The notes: generated by a model from the sequence alone, not told the origin. A DNA stretch of 64,000 nt from Sporosarcina ureilytica (GCF_001753205.1 NZ_CP017560.1:3224001-3288000); one strand, 5' to 3'; shown: positions 53,994 through 63,727, numbered from the stretch's first letter. A program made the numbers and translations.

Positions 53994-55462
53994 ATTGAAA
54001 CACCTTTTTCTTTTTTATAAGCTTGAATGGCGCGGACCGTACATTCAAACACGCCTTTTGCAATTAATTTCCCAAGCGGCGTAATTGGCCCCGCATACGG
54101 GAGTGCTTCTCCTTCTTGGGTAGCCGCAATGAGCAAGCTATCCGTCGAAGTGCCTGTCGCAATGGTTTTGGATACAGGATCTTGAACTTTTTCAATTTGG
54201 AGGGCTTTCGCTTTTGCTTCAGTTGCCGTCATTAACGCTTGAATAAATGCCTCATCTGATAAACAGCCATTCACAATGACCCATGTATTTATCGTGCCAA
54301 CCACTTTATGTTCATCGCGGCGATAGACTTCTGACACGTCAACCGCGTTCCCAAGTCCCGCTGTTACTGCAACGAGCACTGTACCAAAATCCCCTTCATA
54401 CGATTCAATTTCCACGAATTCCGTCTTCGCTGCTGTCATCATACCGACCGTTTCGGTTAATGAAAAATGTTGTGATTCGAGATACATTTCCATTTCATTT
54501 TGCACATTATCGACATTGTAATTTTTATCAACATGTCGATTGACAAATGTTCGATACCAACCCATACCTGCATTGTGGACTGCAGAGGATAATGTTTTTA
54601 ACGCTGTTGTCGATTGCAGCACGACTTGTTCAGAAGAGACAATAAAACTGTCTTTCGTTATTTTAGGGATAGGCAACTCCCCGGTTAATGTAGGAAGCAA
54701 AGTAATTTGTGGTTTCGGGCGTTCAGGATGTGGTTGTGTTGTCACTCGTGCCTGATAAACCGTGTCGATTGCTTCTTCCTTCACAACATCTTGCGGTAAA
54801 CCGATACGCGCAATTTCACCATCATCCATTAATAACAATCGATCGCAATATAAGGCCGCTAAATTAATATCATGGAAAACGGATATAACCGTTAATCCTT
54901 TTTCAACTGCTTGGGAGCGAATCGTATCGAGCAATTGTTGCTGATGTGCGATATCTAAATGGTTTGTCGGTTCATCTAATAATAAAATTGGTGCCTCTTG
55001 TGCCAATGCTTGTGCAACGAAAACGCGCTGTTGTTCTCCGCCAGAAAGCAGTTCAATCGATTGATGTTCATAACGCGTAATCGTTGTACTTTTCATTGCT
55101 TCTTGAACAGCTCGTTCATCCTCTTCTGACCAAGCCGAGAAAAATCCGGACTGATGTGGATATCTTCCGAGTTCTACCGTTTCTCGCACCGTATGTGAAA
55201 AAGCATGTGCGTGAAGTTGTGGTAAAACAGCGACTTTCCGTGCAAATTCTTTTTGGGAATAATGTGAAGTTAATTTCCCGTCAACTGCAACGGTTCCATT
55301 CGTGGCTGGTAAAATACCGGAAATTAATTTTAAAAGCGTCGATTTCCCACTTCCATTCGGACCTAGGATGCCGATGATTTCTCCTTTATGGACATGAAAC
55401 GAAACAGACTTAACGACTTGTTTATCATCATAGCCGCCTGACAGTTGATTCACCTGCAACAT
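53990..55462 (-). CDS. corrinoid ABC transporter ATPase fused to adenosylcobinamide amidohydrolase (BtuD-CbiZ)
   Basis: 490 aa, two proteins in one chain. Residues 1-250 are an ABC ATPase: Walker A GILGPNGSGKSTLLKL, signature ELLSGGEQQRV, Walker B ILLLDEPTNHLDIA. Residues about 285-490 match CbiZ, which cleaves the amide bond of adenosylcobinamide and pseudocobalamins to give adenosylcobyric acid, with TAGLGNAVDVSEVYR, GTINTWVIVNGCLS and ATGTSTDSLLIAA. The fusion couples import to remodelling. The start is the ATG at 55462 (MLQVNQLSGGYDD), 1 nt after btuC. Confidence 0.92.
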   Translation of the reverse strand: MLQVNQLSGGYDDKQVVKSVSFHVHKGEIIGILGPNGSGKSTLLKLISGILPATNGTVAVDGKLTSHYSQKEFARKVAVLPQLHAHAFSHTVRETVELGRYPHQSGFFSAWSEEDERAVQEAMKSTTITRYEHQSIELLSGGEQQRVFVAQALAQEAPILLLDEPTNHLDIAHQQQLLDTIRSQAVEKGLTVISVFHDINLAALYCDRLLLMDDGEIARIGLPQDVVKEEAIDTVYQARVTTQPHPERPKPQITLLPTLTGELPIPKITKDSFIVSSEQVVLQSTTALKTLSSAVHNAGMGWYRTFVNRHVDKNYNVDNVQNEMEMYLESQHFSLTETVGMMTAAKTEFVEIESYEGDFGTVLVAVTAGLGNAVDVSEVYRRDEHKVVGTINTWVIVNGCLSDEAFIQALMTATEAKAKALQIEKVQDPVSKTIATGTSTDSLLIAATQEGEALPYAGPITPLGKLIAKGVFECTVRAIQAYKKEKGVSM

Positions 55463-55463
55463 C

Positions 55464-56456
55464 TTACATTGCCCCTTTCCTTCTTTGTCTGTAGAAGATG
55501 TATGCAAAGACCGGTGCCCCGATAAATGCAGTAATGACGCCAACCGGTAACTCTGACGGCGAAATAATTGTCCGTGCAACGAGGTCACAAATGATTAGTA
55601 AAGAGGCGCCATTCATGAATGATAATGTTAATAAATGGCGATGGTCTGCTCCCCACATGAGTCTCGTCATATGCGGCACGACTAAACCGACAAATCCTAT
55701 CGTGCCTGAAACCGCTACTGCGGAGCCCGTTAATATAGATCCGCCAATTAGAATCATAAATTTACGGCGTTTCACGTTCACGCCTAAATGGTGGGCGCGC
55801 TCCTCTCCGAATAACATCGCATTTAATTCACGGCGATTGAGCCACAGCAATAAGGAACCGACAAAGACAAATGGCAAAATCATCATCGTATATTGCCATC
55901 CCCTCATTGACACGCTTCCAAGGAGCCAACTGATAATTTGCCTTAGCTCTTCACCTGTTAGTGCAATCATTAGGGATAAAACTGATCCGAGAAATGAACC
56001 GAAAATAATACCTGTTAGTATAATCGTCTCCATTTTCATCGCGCGGTCTACAAGACGGGCAAAGCCAAGTACTAAAAACATCGTGAGCGCCGCGCCTATC
56101 ATACTAAATGTTGGTAATGTATACGTACCGAGAATTGGTAAGGACAAACCAAAAAAAAGTGTCATAACCGCACCTACGGAGGCGCCGGATGACACTCCGA
56201 GGGTATATGGATCGGCTAGTGGATTTTTTAGTAAGCCTTGAAAAGCTGCTCCCGAAATGGCTAACGAAGCACCAACAAGCCCTGCTAGTACGACACGCGG
56301 CATTCTAATTTTCCACAAAATATTTGAAGCTTTTGTATCTGTCCCATCCCAAAATGTTTGAATCGGTATTTTCACCGTTCCGATAGATACACCGAGCCAT
56401 ACCGCTACTAGTAATGTAGCGGCAGACACAATGTAGGCGACGCTTGACTTACTCAC
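55464..56456 (-). CDS. btuC: corrinoid ABC transporter permease
   Basis: 330 aa, FecCD/BtuC family with about ten membrane helices. It has the core motif GAAFQGLLKNPLADPYTLGVSSGAS and the ATPase-contact region GFVGLVVPHMTR. The likely start is GTG at 56456 (VSKSSVAYIVS), which overlaps the btuF stop by 8 nt and has TGAGGT upstream. Confidence 0.93.
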   Translation of the reverse strand: MSKSSVAYIVSAATLLVAVWLGVSIGTVKIPIQTFWDGTDTKASNILWKIRMPRVVLAGLVGASLAISGAAFQGLLKNPLADPYTLGVSSGASVGAVMTLFFGLSLPILGTYTLPTFSMIGAALTMFLVLGFARLVDRAMKMETIILTGIIFGSFLGSVLSLMIALTGEELRQIISWLLGSVSMRGWQYTMMILPFVFVGSLLLWLNRRELNAMLFGEERAHHLGVNVKRRKFMILIGGSILTGSAVAVSGTIGFVGLVVPHMTRLMWGADHRHLLTLSFMNGASLLIICDLVARTIISPSELPVGVITAFIGAPVFAYIFYRQRRKGAM

Positions 56457-57435
56457 TAAAAACCTCAGGGTAAATCGCCTTTGCAATGGCTTCAAGTCCT
56501 TCAGCTAAACGTGGACCTGTACGACTTGTAATATTTTCATCAACTTGAATGACTTGTTTTTCTTTGATTGCAGTAATGGTGTCAAAACCGTCACGTGCAT
56601 AAACGTCTTCCACAGCCGTATCAATGTAATCGTACATCACAATAATGACGTCCGGATTTCTATCGACGAGCTCTTCAGGTTCCATTACGAACCAGCCTTC
56701 TTGGTCATCAGCAATGTTTTTTGCGCCTATCATATCAAGCATTTCTTGCATGAATGTGTTTTGACCAGGTGTGTAAATTTCTGGGGCTGGTGATGTTTCA
56801 ACAAAAACAGTTTTTTCTTCTTCAACCGCATCCAGTTTCGTCAGTACTTCTTGCACTTTCTCTTTCATCGTAGAAATAATTTGTTCAGCTTCTTCTTGTT
56901 TATCAGTTAGTAGACCAATCGTTTCAATCGTCTTATATGTTTCATCAAAATCAGCTGCGTTTTTAATAACGAATACTGGAATTCCAGCATCACTAATTTG
57001 TTGATAACCTTCTTCAGATAATCCAAATGCAGATTCATGCCCAAATACAATATCCGGGTCTAACGCGATAATCGCTTCTACGTTAAACTCTTGTCCACCA
57101 ATTTTTTCTTTCTCAACTGCTTCTGCAGGATAATCATCAAAATCGCTGACCCCAACAATTTCATTCGCTAAATCTAGCGCAAATAAAATCTCAGTATTAC
57201 TTGGGATCATGGATACAATTTTTTCTGGCGCCTTTTCTAACGTAATTTCATTCCCAACAGCATCCGTTAACGTAATTGGATAGGCCTCTTCTGCCAATCC
57301 GTCTTTATTTTCTTCTTGAGACGTTTCCGTTTCATCTACTTTTGGCTTCTCTTCTGTTGCATTTCCACCGCAAGCAGCAAGTAAAAACACGGCAACAATC
57401 GAAAGTAGCCATAACTTCCAAATCTTCTTCATCAT
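56449..57435 (-). CDS. btuF: corrinoid ABC transporter substrate-binding lipoprotein
   Basis: 328 aa. The lipobox LLAACGG gives a lipid-anchored Cys near residue 22, followed by an acidic linker, then two BtuF-like lobes (PEKIVSMIPSNTEILFAL; KNIADDQEGWFVMEPEELV). First gene of the salvage operon, directly under the cobalamin riboswitch, which supports corrinoid over siderophore as ligand. ATG with GGGAGAG upstream. Confidence 0.93.
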   Translation of the reverse strand: MMKKIWKLWLLSIVAVFLLAACGGNATEEKPKVDETETSQEENKDGLAEEAYPITLTDAVGNEITLEKAPEKIVSMIPSNTEILFALDLANEIVGVSDFDDYPAEAVEKEKIGGQEFNVEAIIALDPDIVFGHESAFGLSEEGYQQISDAGIPVFVIKNAADFDETYKTIETIGLLTDKQEEAEQIISTMKEKVQEVLTKLDAVEEEKTVFVETSPAPEIYTPGQNTFMQEMLDMIGAKNIADDQEGWFVMEPEELVDRNPDVIIVMYDYIDTAVEDVYARDGFDTITAIKEKQVIQVDENITSRTGPRLAEGLEAIAKAIYPEVFSE

Positions 57436-57455
57436 TTCTCTCCCTTTCTACCAAA

Positions 57456-57483
57456 CAAAAAATCCCCCGTATCGCTACGGAGG
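57456..57483 (-). terminator. expression-platform terminator of the cobalamin riboswitch
   Basis: Minus-strand stem CCTCCGTA/TACGGGGG with a GCGA loop, followed by TTTTTTG. The 5' arm can instead pair with CTACGAGGAAT (57535-57545), an antiterminator. Confidence 0.88.
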
Positions 57484-57534
57484 AGTTGTTGTGAAAGTCA
57501 AGCATATGAAAATACGCCGATTTCCACCACTCCT

Positions 57535-57740
57535 ATTCCTCGTAGGTTGCTAGGTGATTCATAAAGGCAGGTTTCCTGGCTCATGGTCATCGCTTGTCGC
57601 GCCTTCCCAGAATAAATCTAGTGACGATTGGCGACTTGCTCTCATTTACAGTGGCGGGACCGCGTCGGAATTAAACCGACTTCCCTTTTAACTCAACCTG
57701 ACGTTGAGCACCTTTATGTTTGGTATGTAATTTGTTTTCA
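57535..57740 (-). promoter_or_regulatory. cobalamin (AdoCbl) riboswitch aptamer
   Basis: Read on minus: the B12 box GAGCCAGGAAACCTGCC (57566-57582), upstream GGTCCCGCCACTG (about 57650) and GGGAAGTCGG. These are the conserved core of the AdoCbl riboswitch. With the terminator at 57456-57483 it forms a transcriptional OFF switch for the corrinoid operon. Confidence 0.95.
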
Positions 57741-57746
57741 TTTATT

Positions 57747-57774
57747 AGTATACTACAAATTTTGAGATTGTCGA
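57747..57774 (-). promoter_or_regulatory. sigma-A promoter of the corrinoid operon
   Basis: TCGACA (57769-57774), 16-nt spacer, TATACT (57747-57752). Transcription would start near 57740, just at the 5' edge of the riboswitch. Confidence 0.75.
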
Positions 57775-57844
57775 TAGAGGTCGAATTAAGATGATAATAG
57801 TAATTTAAAAGAGCTAGCGACATACTAAGCGAATTGAATGACTT

Positions 57845-58175
57845 CCTAAAGGTGTTGCGAACTTTTTTAATAACGTTGCATTCTTTTAATAAAGCGTTGG
57901 GTACTTACGATAAAACGTTGCATTCTTCTCAAAGCGTTGCAAACTTTTTTAATAACGTTGCACTCTTTTACTAAAGCGTTGGGTACTTACGATAAAATGT
58001 TGCATACTTCTCAAAGCGTTGTGAACTTTTTTAATAACGTTGCATTCTTTTAATAAAGCGTTGGGTACTTACGATAAAACGTTGCATACTTCTCAAAGCG
58101 TTGTGAACTTTTTTAATAACGTTGCATTCTTTTGCTAAAGCGTTGGGTACTTACGATAAAATGTTGCATACTTCC
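57845..58175. repeat. array 3 of the ~21-nt repeat, 16 units in four 82-bp superunits
   Basis: On plus each superunit has four types: CGTTGNGAACTTTTTTAATAA (21), CGTTGCATTCTTTTAATAAAG (21), CGTTGGGTACTTACGATAAAA (21) and CGTTGCATACTTCTCAAAG (19). The four superunits are nearly identical. The array lies between the argS terminator and the promoter of the corrinoid operon. Confidence 0.95.
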
Positions 58176-58216
58176 CATTGAACGGACATCCACTATTTGC
58201 CGAAAATTTCAGCCAT

Positions 58217-58269
58217 AAAAAAACTGCACCTCCAATTGTTAGATTATGTCTAACAATTGGGATACAGTT
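58217..58269 (-). terminator. intrinsic terminator of argS
   Basis: Minus-strand arms CCAATTGTTAGA/TCTAACAATTGG extend outward to ACTG/CAGT and end in seven T. It lies 20 nt past argS. Confidence 0.92.
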
Positions 58270-58289
58270 CAAACTTCTTTATTAAATAC

Positions 58290-59954
58290 TTACATTTTCT
58301 CCGGAGCCGATACGCCGATGAGTTTTAAAGCATTAGCGATTGTTGTGCGCGTTGCTGTAATGAGTGCAAGGCGTGCTTCGGATCGCTCACGGTTGTCTAC
58401 GTCCAACACTTTTTCCGCATTATAGAATGAATGGAATGTTGCAGCCAGTTCTTGGATGTAATTTGCGATACGGTGAGGCGCACGTGTTCTTGCAGCGTCT
58501 GCAACGACTTGCGGGAAATCACCAATCTTTTTCAATAAGTCAATTTCATGTTCAGCCGTTAATAAATGAGCACCTTCTGCAGAAGCTGAAAGATTTAATT
58601 CTGCTGACTGACGTAAAATTGATGAAATTCGAGCGTGTGCGTATTGTGCATAGTAAACAGGGTTTTCATTGGATTCAGAAACAGCTAAGTCTAAATCAAA
58701 GTCCATTTGTGTATCCCCTGAACGCATCACGAAGAAATAACGCACTGCATCTAGTCCAACTTCTTCTACTAATTCACGTAATGTGACTGCTTTTCCTGTA
58801 CGTTTACTCATCATCATTCGTTCGCCGTCTTTGTATAAATGAACCATTTGTGCAACGATCACTTCAAGCGTATCTTTTTCATACCCTAACGCTTCAATTG
58901 CGGCCTTCATACGCGGAATATAACCGTGGTGGTCAGCACCCCAAATGTTGATAAGCTTGTCGAATCCACGTTGAATTTTATCTTCGTGATACGCGATATC
59001 CGGTGTGATGTACGTGAATGAACCGTCTTGTTTAATTAACACACGGTCTTTGTCATCGCCGAATGTTGTAGAACGGAACCATGTTGCGCCGTCTTCTTCA
59101 AAGATATGTCCGTTTTCACGAAGTTTTTCAAGTGCATTTTCAATTTTTCCGCTACCATACAACGTTGATTCTGAAAACCAGTTATCAAAAACGACACGGA
59201 AGTTTTTAAGGTCTGTTTTTAGTTTCTCAAGTTCAAATTCGAGGCCGTACGAACGGAAGAAGTCGTAACGCTCTTCGTCTGATACGTGTTTATATTTATC
59301 GCCATAATCTTCAGCAAGTTTTTTACCAATATCAATGATATCTTGTCCGTGATAGCCATCTTCTGGCATTTCACGTTCCTCACCTAGTGCTTGGAAATAA
59401 CGGGCTTCTACAGAACGAGCTAGGTTGTCAATTTGATTCCCTGCATCGTTAATGTAATATTCACGTTCTACATCATAACCTGCAAAATCAAGCACGTTGC
59501 AAAGTGAATCCCCTACGGAAGCACCGCGCGCATGGCCAAGATGTAAGTCTCCAGTTGGGTTTGCGGATACAAATTCCACTTGAATTTTCTCATCTTGCCC
59601 CGCATTCGAACGTCCGTAATTCTCTCCCGCATCTAGTACAGTGTGGACAACTTCTTGTAAATAATCTTTTTTCAATGTGATATTAATAAACCCAGGTCCC
59701 GCTACCTCAATCTTTTCAATTGAAGCACTTTCTTTATCAATGTTTTCAACGATGGCATCCGCAATTGCACGCGGCGGTTTTTTGGCAAGCTTTGTAAGTT
59801 GCATGGCGATATTTGTTGCATAATCCCCATTTTCTTTATGTCTTGGCGTTTCTAGTTTCACTTCTGGAAGGGCTTCTTCCGTAAGTTTTGCCGCTACGAC
59901 AGCTTGTTCTAATGCCGTGATTACTTTTTGTTGAATTTGTTCAACGATGTTCAT
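58290..59954 (-). CDS. argS: arginyl-tRNA synthetase
   Basis: Class I synthetase, 554 aa. N-terminal Add-1 domain (about 1-110), HIGH motif as [14 protein letters not shown] (about residue 133), KMSKS region as [16 protein letters not shown] (about residue 375) and a C-terminal anticodon-binding DALR domain. Its ATG overlaps the ywiB stop (ATGA), so the two are coupled. Confidence 0.97.
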   Translation of the reverse strand: MNIVEQIQQKVITALEQAVVAAKLTEEALPEVKLETPRHKENGDYATNIAMQLTKLAKKPPRAIADAIVENIDKESASIEKIEVAGPGFINITLKKDYLQEVVHTVLDAGENYGRSNAGQDEKIQVEFVSANPTGDLHLGHARGASVGDSLCNVLDFAGYDVEREYYINDAGNQIDNLARSVEARYFQALGEEREMPEDGYHGQDIIDIGKKLAEDYGDKYKHVSDEERYDFFRSYGLEFELEKLKTDLKNFRVVFDNWFSESTLYGSGKIENALEKLRENGHIFEEDGATWFRSTTFGDDKDRVLIKQDGSFTYITPDIAYHEDKIQRGFDKLINIWGADHHGYIPRMKAAIEALGYEKDTLEVIVAQMVHLYKDGERMMMSKRTGKAVTLRELVEEVGLDAVRYFFVMRSGDTQMDFDLDLAVSESNENPVYYAQYAHARISSILRQSAELNLSASAEGAHLLTAEHEIDLLKKIGDFPQVVADAARTRAPHRIANYIQELAATFHSFYNAEKVLDVDNRERSEARLALITATRTTIANALKLIGVSAPEKM

Positions 59955-60388
59955 TTTATTCCCTCCGAATATGTAATAGATAGTTCGTATGTGCCTAGCA
60001 ATGAACCTTCTGCGTATAATTCATACGCTACTTCGAATTCCCCACTCATCTCTTCTTCAATAAAACGTAACACTTTTGTTTTTACCTGCAATTTAAATGT
60101 CACGTGGTTATTCCGATATTCACCTTGTCGGTCGTCACCTACCGAGAAAGGCAGCCGCATTTTGATTGCACCCGAACGCATAATGAGTGCATCATCACTT
60201 CCCAACTTGACCGTCGTTTGGATTTTCTGTCCATCTTGATCTTCCTCGTATTGTAAATAGGATGAACCCATTTTCTCCACATATCGACCTAGCGCTTCAA
60301 TTTGATGCGTTTCCTTATCTTGCCCAGGGTGCTGAATTGACGAATGGAGCCGGATTTGTACAGTCTGTCCTGCTGTTTTCGAGTCCAT
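59951..60388 (-). CDS. ywiB: DUF1934 beta-barrel protein (YwiB family)
   Basis: 145 aa, beta-rich, lipocalin-like family of unknown function. Features include [20 protein letters not shown] and [12 protein letters not shown]. The start is the ATG at 60388 ([14 protein letters not shown]) behind GAGGACGG; a further-upstream frame start lies before the predicted transcription start. It precedes argS, as in B. subtilis. Confidence 0.88.
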   Translation of the reverse strand: MDSKTAGQTVQIRLHSSIQHPGQDKETHQIEALGRYVEKMGSSYLQYEEDQDGQKIQTTVKLGSDDALIMRSGAIKMRLPFSVGDDRQGEYRNNHVTFKLQVKTKVLRFIEEEMSGEFEVAYELYAEGSLLGTYELSITYSEGIK

Positions 60389-60423
60389 TCCGTTCACCGT
60401 CCTCTTCTTGAAAATATCCATCT

Positions 60424-60453
60424 ATTATAACCTTCTTTTCTGTGACATTCCAA
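60424..60453 (-). promoter_or_regulatory. sigma-A promoter of ywiB-argS
   Basis: TTGGAA (60448-60453), 18-nt spacer, TATAAT (60424-60429). Confidence 0.65.
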
Positions 60454-60552
60454 TATCCATTATCATTTCGAATAAATCTTTCAAAAAAGGTCGTTTAATC
60501 TAGTTGATTGCGTTACATACTGTGAATATTAAGATGGACAGGACGGGATCTT

Positions 60553-62607
60553 ATGCAGCGGACAGTTTATGTAAAAAAGAAAAAAAGACGGCTTTTTTTT
60601 CGTCGTATCACTTTATTAACCGTTACTGCACTTACCGCAATGATTACCATTTATGGCGGACTTTTACTCTACGCACAAATTACAGGGGCTCCTTCCCTTA
60701 GCGTCCCAAAAGCGTCTGTCTTTCTAGACCAGGACGGAAAAGTTATCGGGGATCATTTCTCAGCAGAACGGCGGTATTGGGTGGAGTTGGATGAAATTTC
60801 ACCTTTTCTAATCGATGCCGTTGTTGCGACTGAAGATAGAAACTTCTATAGACACCATGGTTTTGATTATAAGCGAATTGCAGGTGCGTTGTTAAAAGAT
60901 ATTAAGAACCGAAGTAAAGTGGAAGGTGCAAGTACGATTACCCAGCAGTATGCGCGAAACCTTCATTTAACACACGCTAAAACTTGGAAACGTAAAATAA
61001 ATGAGGCTTTAATCGCTTTTCGCTTGGAAAGATTTTACGATAAAGAGGTCATTTTAGAAGGCTATTTAAACACAGTTTATTTCGGACACGGCATGTATGG
61101 CGTGGAAGCGGCAAGTAATTTTTATTTCGGGAAACCCGCAAAAGAGTTGAGTTTAGAAGAATCCGCAGTTATTACAGCGATTGCAAAAGGTCCAACGATT
61201 TATTCGCCTATCGATTATCCTGAAAATTCAACGCGTCGAAAAGAACTCATCATTTCTTTGATGGAGGCACAAGGCGTGATTTCAACTGAACAAGCAACGC
61301 GCGCGAAGGAGACGGATATTGTTTTAAAAGCGGATGAATGGAGAAACAAGAAAAAAATTGCCCCTTATTTTCTTGATGAAGTTTGGCGTGAAGCAGAAAA
61401 AGTGCTTGCCACAAAAGGCCGATACCCTGCGGAAGGAGGCTGGACAATCCGCACAACTTTAAATACGCATCACCAACAAATTGCGGAAGCGGTCATTGAG
61501 AAATGGATGCCGGATAACGGCCTTCAAGTCGGATTTACATCAGTAGACCCAGCAACCGGCGGCATTACATCGCTTGTTGGCGGGGTTGATTACACAGAGA
61601 GTCCTTTTAATCGCGCTACGCAAGCAAAACGTCAGCCCGGATCAGTCATCAAGCCCGTACTATACGCCGCAGCACTTGAGAATGGATTTAACCCATTAAC
61701 TTTTTTAATGCCAGAAAAAACAATCTTCACATATGACGAGGGGCGTGAAACTTATGCACCCACAAACGTTAATGGCAAGTTTGCTGAACAGCCTATCTCT
61801 CTTGCCCAAGCATTAGCCATTTCGGACAATATTTACGCTGTAAAAACACTGGAAGATATTGGTTATAAACACTTCCAAAGCATGGCCGAACGTCTAGGGA
61901 TTAACGTCACCTTCCCTGCTTCTCCAGCCACCGCACTTGGTACAACAGAGGTCACATTAACGGAAATAACAAACGCCTATAATCGTGTTGCTGCTGGCGG
62001 CGTTGATATTACACCTAATACAATCATTTCAATCACGGATGCTGAAGGAAAAACCATTTACGAGCGTCCAAAACAAAAAAAGAAACAAATCATGTCCGAA
62101 CAGGATGCTTTCGTTCTTACGCATCTCATGACAGGCATGTTCGATCCAGTATTCAATGATTACTCTGCGGCAACAGGGCTTTCTATGCGCCAAAAGCAAA
62201 CGAGACCGTATGCAGCAAAATCAGGCACAACCATTTCCGACCAATATTTAATCGGCTTCACACCGTCTCTAACAGCCGGAGTTTGGAACGGCTTTGACGT
62301 TGGCAAACAACTCGAAACAATTGAGGACAAAGCGGCTACGAAAAAAATATGGATTGAGTTTATGGAAGAAGTTCACAGTGGAAAGACGCCTGAACCATTC
62401 ATTCCACCAAAAGGTGTCAGCAGTGTGATTGTCGACGTTGAAACGGGCGGCCTTGCTGTTGCAGAATGCGAACGCCAACGCCTTATCTATGTCAAAGAGA
62501 AAGATGTCCCACAAAAATTATGCACAGACAAATCACTTCAGCAAATGAAGTCTTCAAACAAGGAGGACAAAGGATTTAATTTATTCCCATTTTCGTTTTT
62601 TGATTGA
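60553..62607 (+). CDS. pbpG: class A penicillin-binding protein (PBP1A/PbpG-like)
   Basis: Bifunctional peptidoglycan glycosyltransferase/transpeptidase, 684 aa. A basic N-terminus (KKKKRRLFFRR) precedes one transmembrane anchor (about 17-37). GT51 domain (about 60-240): ATEDRNFYRHHGFDYKRI and GASTITQQYARNLHL. Transpeptidase (about 320-640): SxxK in RQPGSVIKP, SxN in AISDNIY, KSG in AAKSGTT. Position next to ywhD and argS-ywiB corresponds to pbpG (ywhE) of B. subtilis, a sporulation PBP made in the forespore. ATG at 60553 with GGACGGGAT upstream. Confidence 0.93.
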   Translation: MQRTVYVKKKKRRLFFRRITLLTVTALTAMITIYGGLLLYAQITGAPSLSVPKASVFLDQDGKVIGDHFSAERRYWVELDEISPFLIDAVVATEDRNFYRHHGFDYKRIAGALLKDIKNRSKVEGASTITQQYARNLHLTHAKTWKRKINEALIAFRLERFYDKEVILEGYLNTVYFGHGMYGVEAASNFYFGKPAKELSLEESAVITAIAKGPTIYSPIDYPENSTRRKELIISLMEAQGVISTEQATRAKETDIVLKADEWRNKKKIAPYFLDEVWREAEKVLATKGRYPAEGGWTIRTTLNTHHQQIAEAVIEKWMPDNGLQVGFTSVDPATGGITSLVGGVDYTESPFNRATQAKRQPGSVIKPVLYAAALENGFNPLTFLMPEKTIFTYDEGRETYAPTNVNGKFAEQPISLAQALAISDNIYAVKTLEDIGYKHFQSMAERLGINVTFPASPATALGTTEVTLTEITNAYNRVAAGGVDITPNTIISITDAEGKTIYERPKQKKKQIMSEQDAFVLTHLMTGMFDPVFNDYSAATGLSMRQKQTRPYAAKSGTTISDQYLIGFTPSLTAGVWNGFDVGKQLETIEDKAATKKIWIEFMEEVHSGKTPEPFIPPKGVSSVIVDVETGGLAVAECERQRLIYVKEKDVPQKLCTDKSLQQMKSSNKEDKGFNLFPFSFFD

Positions 62608-62715
62608 ATTTGAGTTTGTGTGTGAGGAATCCGTAGTGGCGGGGGGAGGAATTCAACGAATAATGTGCGGAACTCACGCTCTCCCCTTCTCCAATAATGT
62701 TTTCCCCAAAAATTT

Positions 62716-62756
62716 AAAAGCCTCTTTCCCTTATAAAACGGAAAGAGGCTTTTTAC
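62716..62756. terminator. bidirectional terminator between pbpG and ywhD
   Basis: Stem AAAAGCCTCTTTCC/GGAAAGAGGCTTTT flanked by A and T tracts. It serves convergent genes. Confidence 0.88.
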
Positions 62757-62935
62757 CATTTTGGCAAAGTCAACGAGCATAGTTATCGTGCTTGGGTTAG
62801 ATTGATAACCATGCCCTGTCAACTTTACTCACGATGGTAGTCCTAGCTTTACATTTGTAAGCTATACTATATAGTGTACTTCGTTTGTGGTGGACATTCA
62901 ACTTAACCGACATAAACGTTCAGCAAATTGTGAAC
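62757..62935. other. ywhD 3' region, nothing further recognised
   Basis: Short spacer with weak inverted repeats (GGTTAGATTGATAACC region near 62795; AGCTTTACATTTGTAAGCT near 62849). No gene. Confidence 0.4.
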
Positions 62936-63451
62936 TTAAACTGTCAGTGCTTCGTGTAATTCAGCTGAACTGCGATCCCAAAGTTCTTTATTATGGCCTT
63001 CTAGAAATTCAGCAAGTACCCTTTTTGATGGTTCGTCCATTTCATCAACGATAATACGCCCTTTCATAGAACGGTCCATTTTATTCATATGCTCTACAAA
63101 ATTTTTGTATCCGCGGCGAATCGAGCGGTCAATCACCATTTCACAAGCAGTCACGCCGGCATAATACGGTCCTTCTTCTTTATATTCAATTGTTACCCAG
63201 ATTAACCAATATTTTTTTCCATTTGCAGATTCCTCACGTGTCGGTAGAAATTTAATCCCACGCTCAATCGGGCTTCTTGCATGCATGGCACCGATTTCTA
63301 TCGTAGCGACTTCCTCTTCTACATCAATGATGACGGGCGTCACGTTTTCCAAAGACAATGACCCGATACCAAAACCTTTATGGCCATCAGTCGGATCGTT
63401 TTTAATAATGGTGAATCCCATTTTAGGTTGCTTGTTTTGCTCATTCCCCAT
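62936..63451 (-). CDS. ywhD: YwhD family protein
   Basis: 171 aa, conserved in Bacillales, function unknown. It begins MGNEQNKQPKMGFTIIKNDP and contains IEIGAMHARSPIERGIKFLP. It is divergent from the small tautomerase gene with 66 nt between them, so their promoters must be close or overlapping. Neighbourhood as in B. subtilis (pbpG-ywhD-ywhB). Confidence 0.9.
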   Translation of the reverse strand: MGNEQNKQPKMGFTIIKNDPTDGHKGFGIGSLSLENVTPVIIDVEEEVATIEIGAMHARSPIERGIKFLPTREESANGKKYWLIWVTIEYKEEGPYYAGVTACEMVIDRSIRRGYKNFVEHMNKMDRSMKGRIIVDEMDEPSKRVLAEFLEGHNKELWDRSSAELHEALTV

Positions 63452-63517
63452 TTAGTTACCCCTCCAACTTTGATAATATCATTAGTATACTGGATATTGA
63501 GGAGGTGGGGAAAGAAA

Positions 63518-63712
63518 ATGCCATACGTCACTGTGAAAATGTTTGAAGGACGAACGGATGAACAGAAAAAAGCACTTTGCGAGAGAGTAACAGCAGCAGT
63601 TGTTGAAACGACTGGGGCACCCGCTGAAAACGTCGTTGTTTTTATTGAAGAAATGAAAAAAAGCGACTATGCCGTCGCTGGAAAACGACTGATTGATCAG
63701 GAAGAGAACTAA
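63518..63712 (+). CDS. ywhB: 4-oxalocrotonate tautomerase family protein (YwhB-like)
   Basis: 64 aa. After Met removal the N-terminal Pro (MPYVTVKMFEGR) is the catalytic base of the family; an Arg near position 11 (FEGRTDEQK) and the VVFIEEM strand fit. It probably forms hexamers. Physiological substrate unknown. The start ATG at 63518 follows GGAGGTGGGG; an in-frame upstream extension overlaps ywhD and is not coding. Confidence 0.9.
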   Translation: MPYVTVKMFEGRTDEQKKALCERVTAAVVETTGAPAENVVVFIEEMKKSDYAVAGKRLIDQEEN

Positions 63713-63727
63713 CCCGTTTAGTCATAC

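Noticed and set aside
53990..55462. Two separate genes (btuD and cbiZ) joined by a missed stop
   Set aside because: The reading frame is continuous through a linker of about 35 residues with no internal ribosome site and start, so a true fusion is the better reading.
57845..58175. CRISPR array
   Set aside because: Units are 19-21 nt and contiguous, with no unique spacers and no cas genes nearby.
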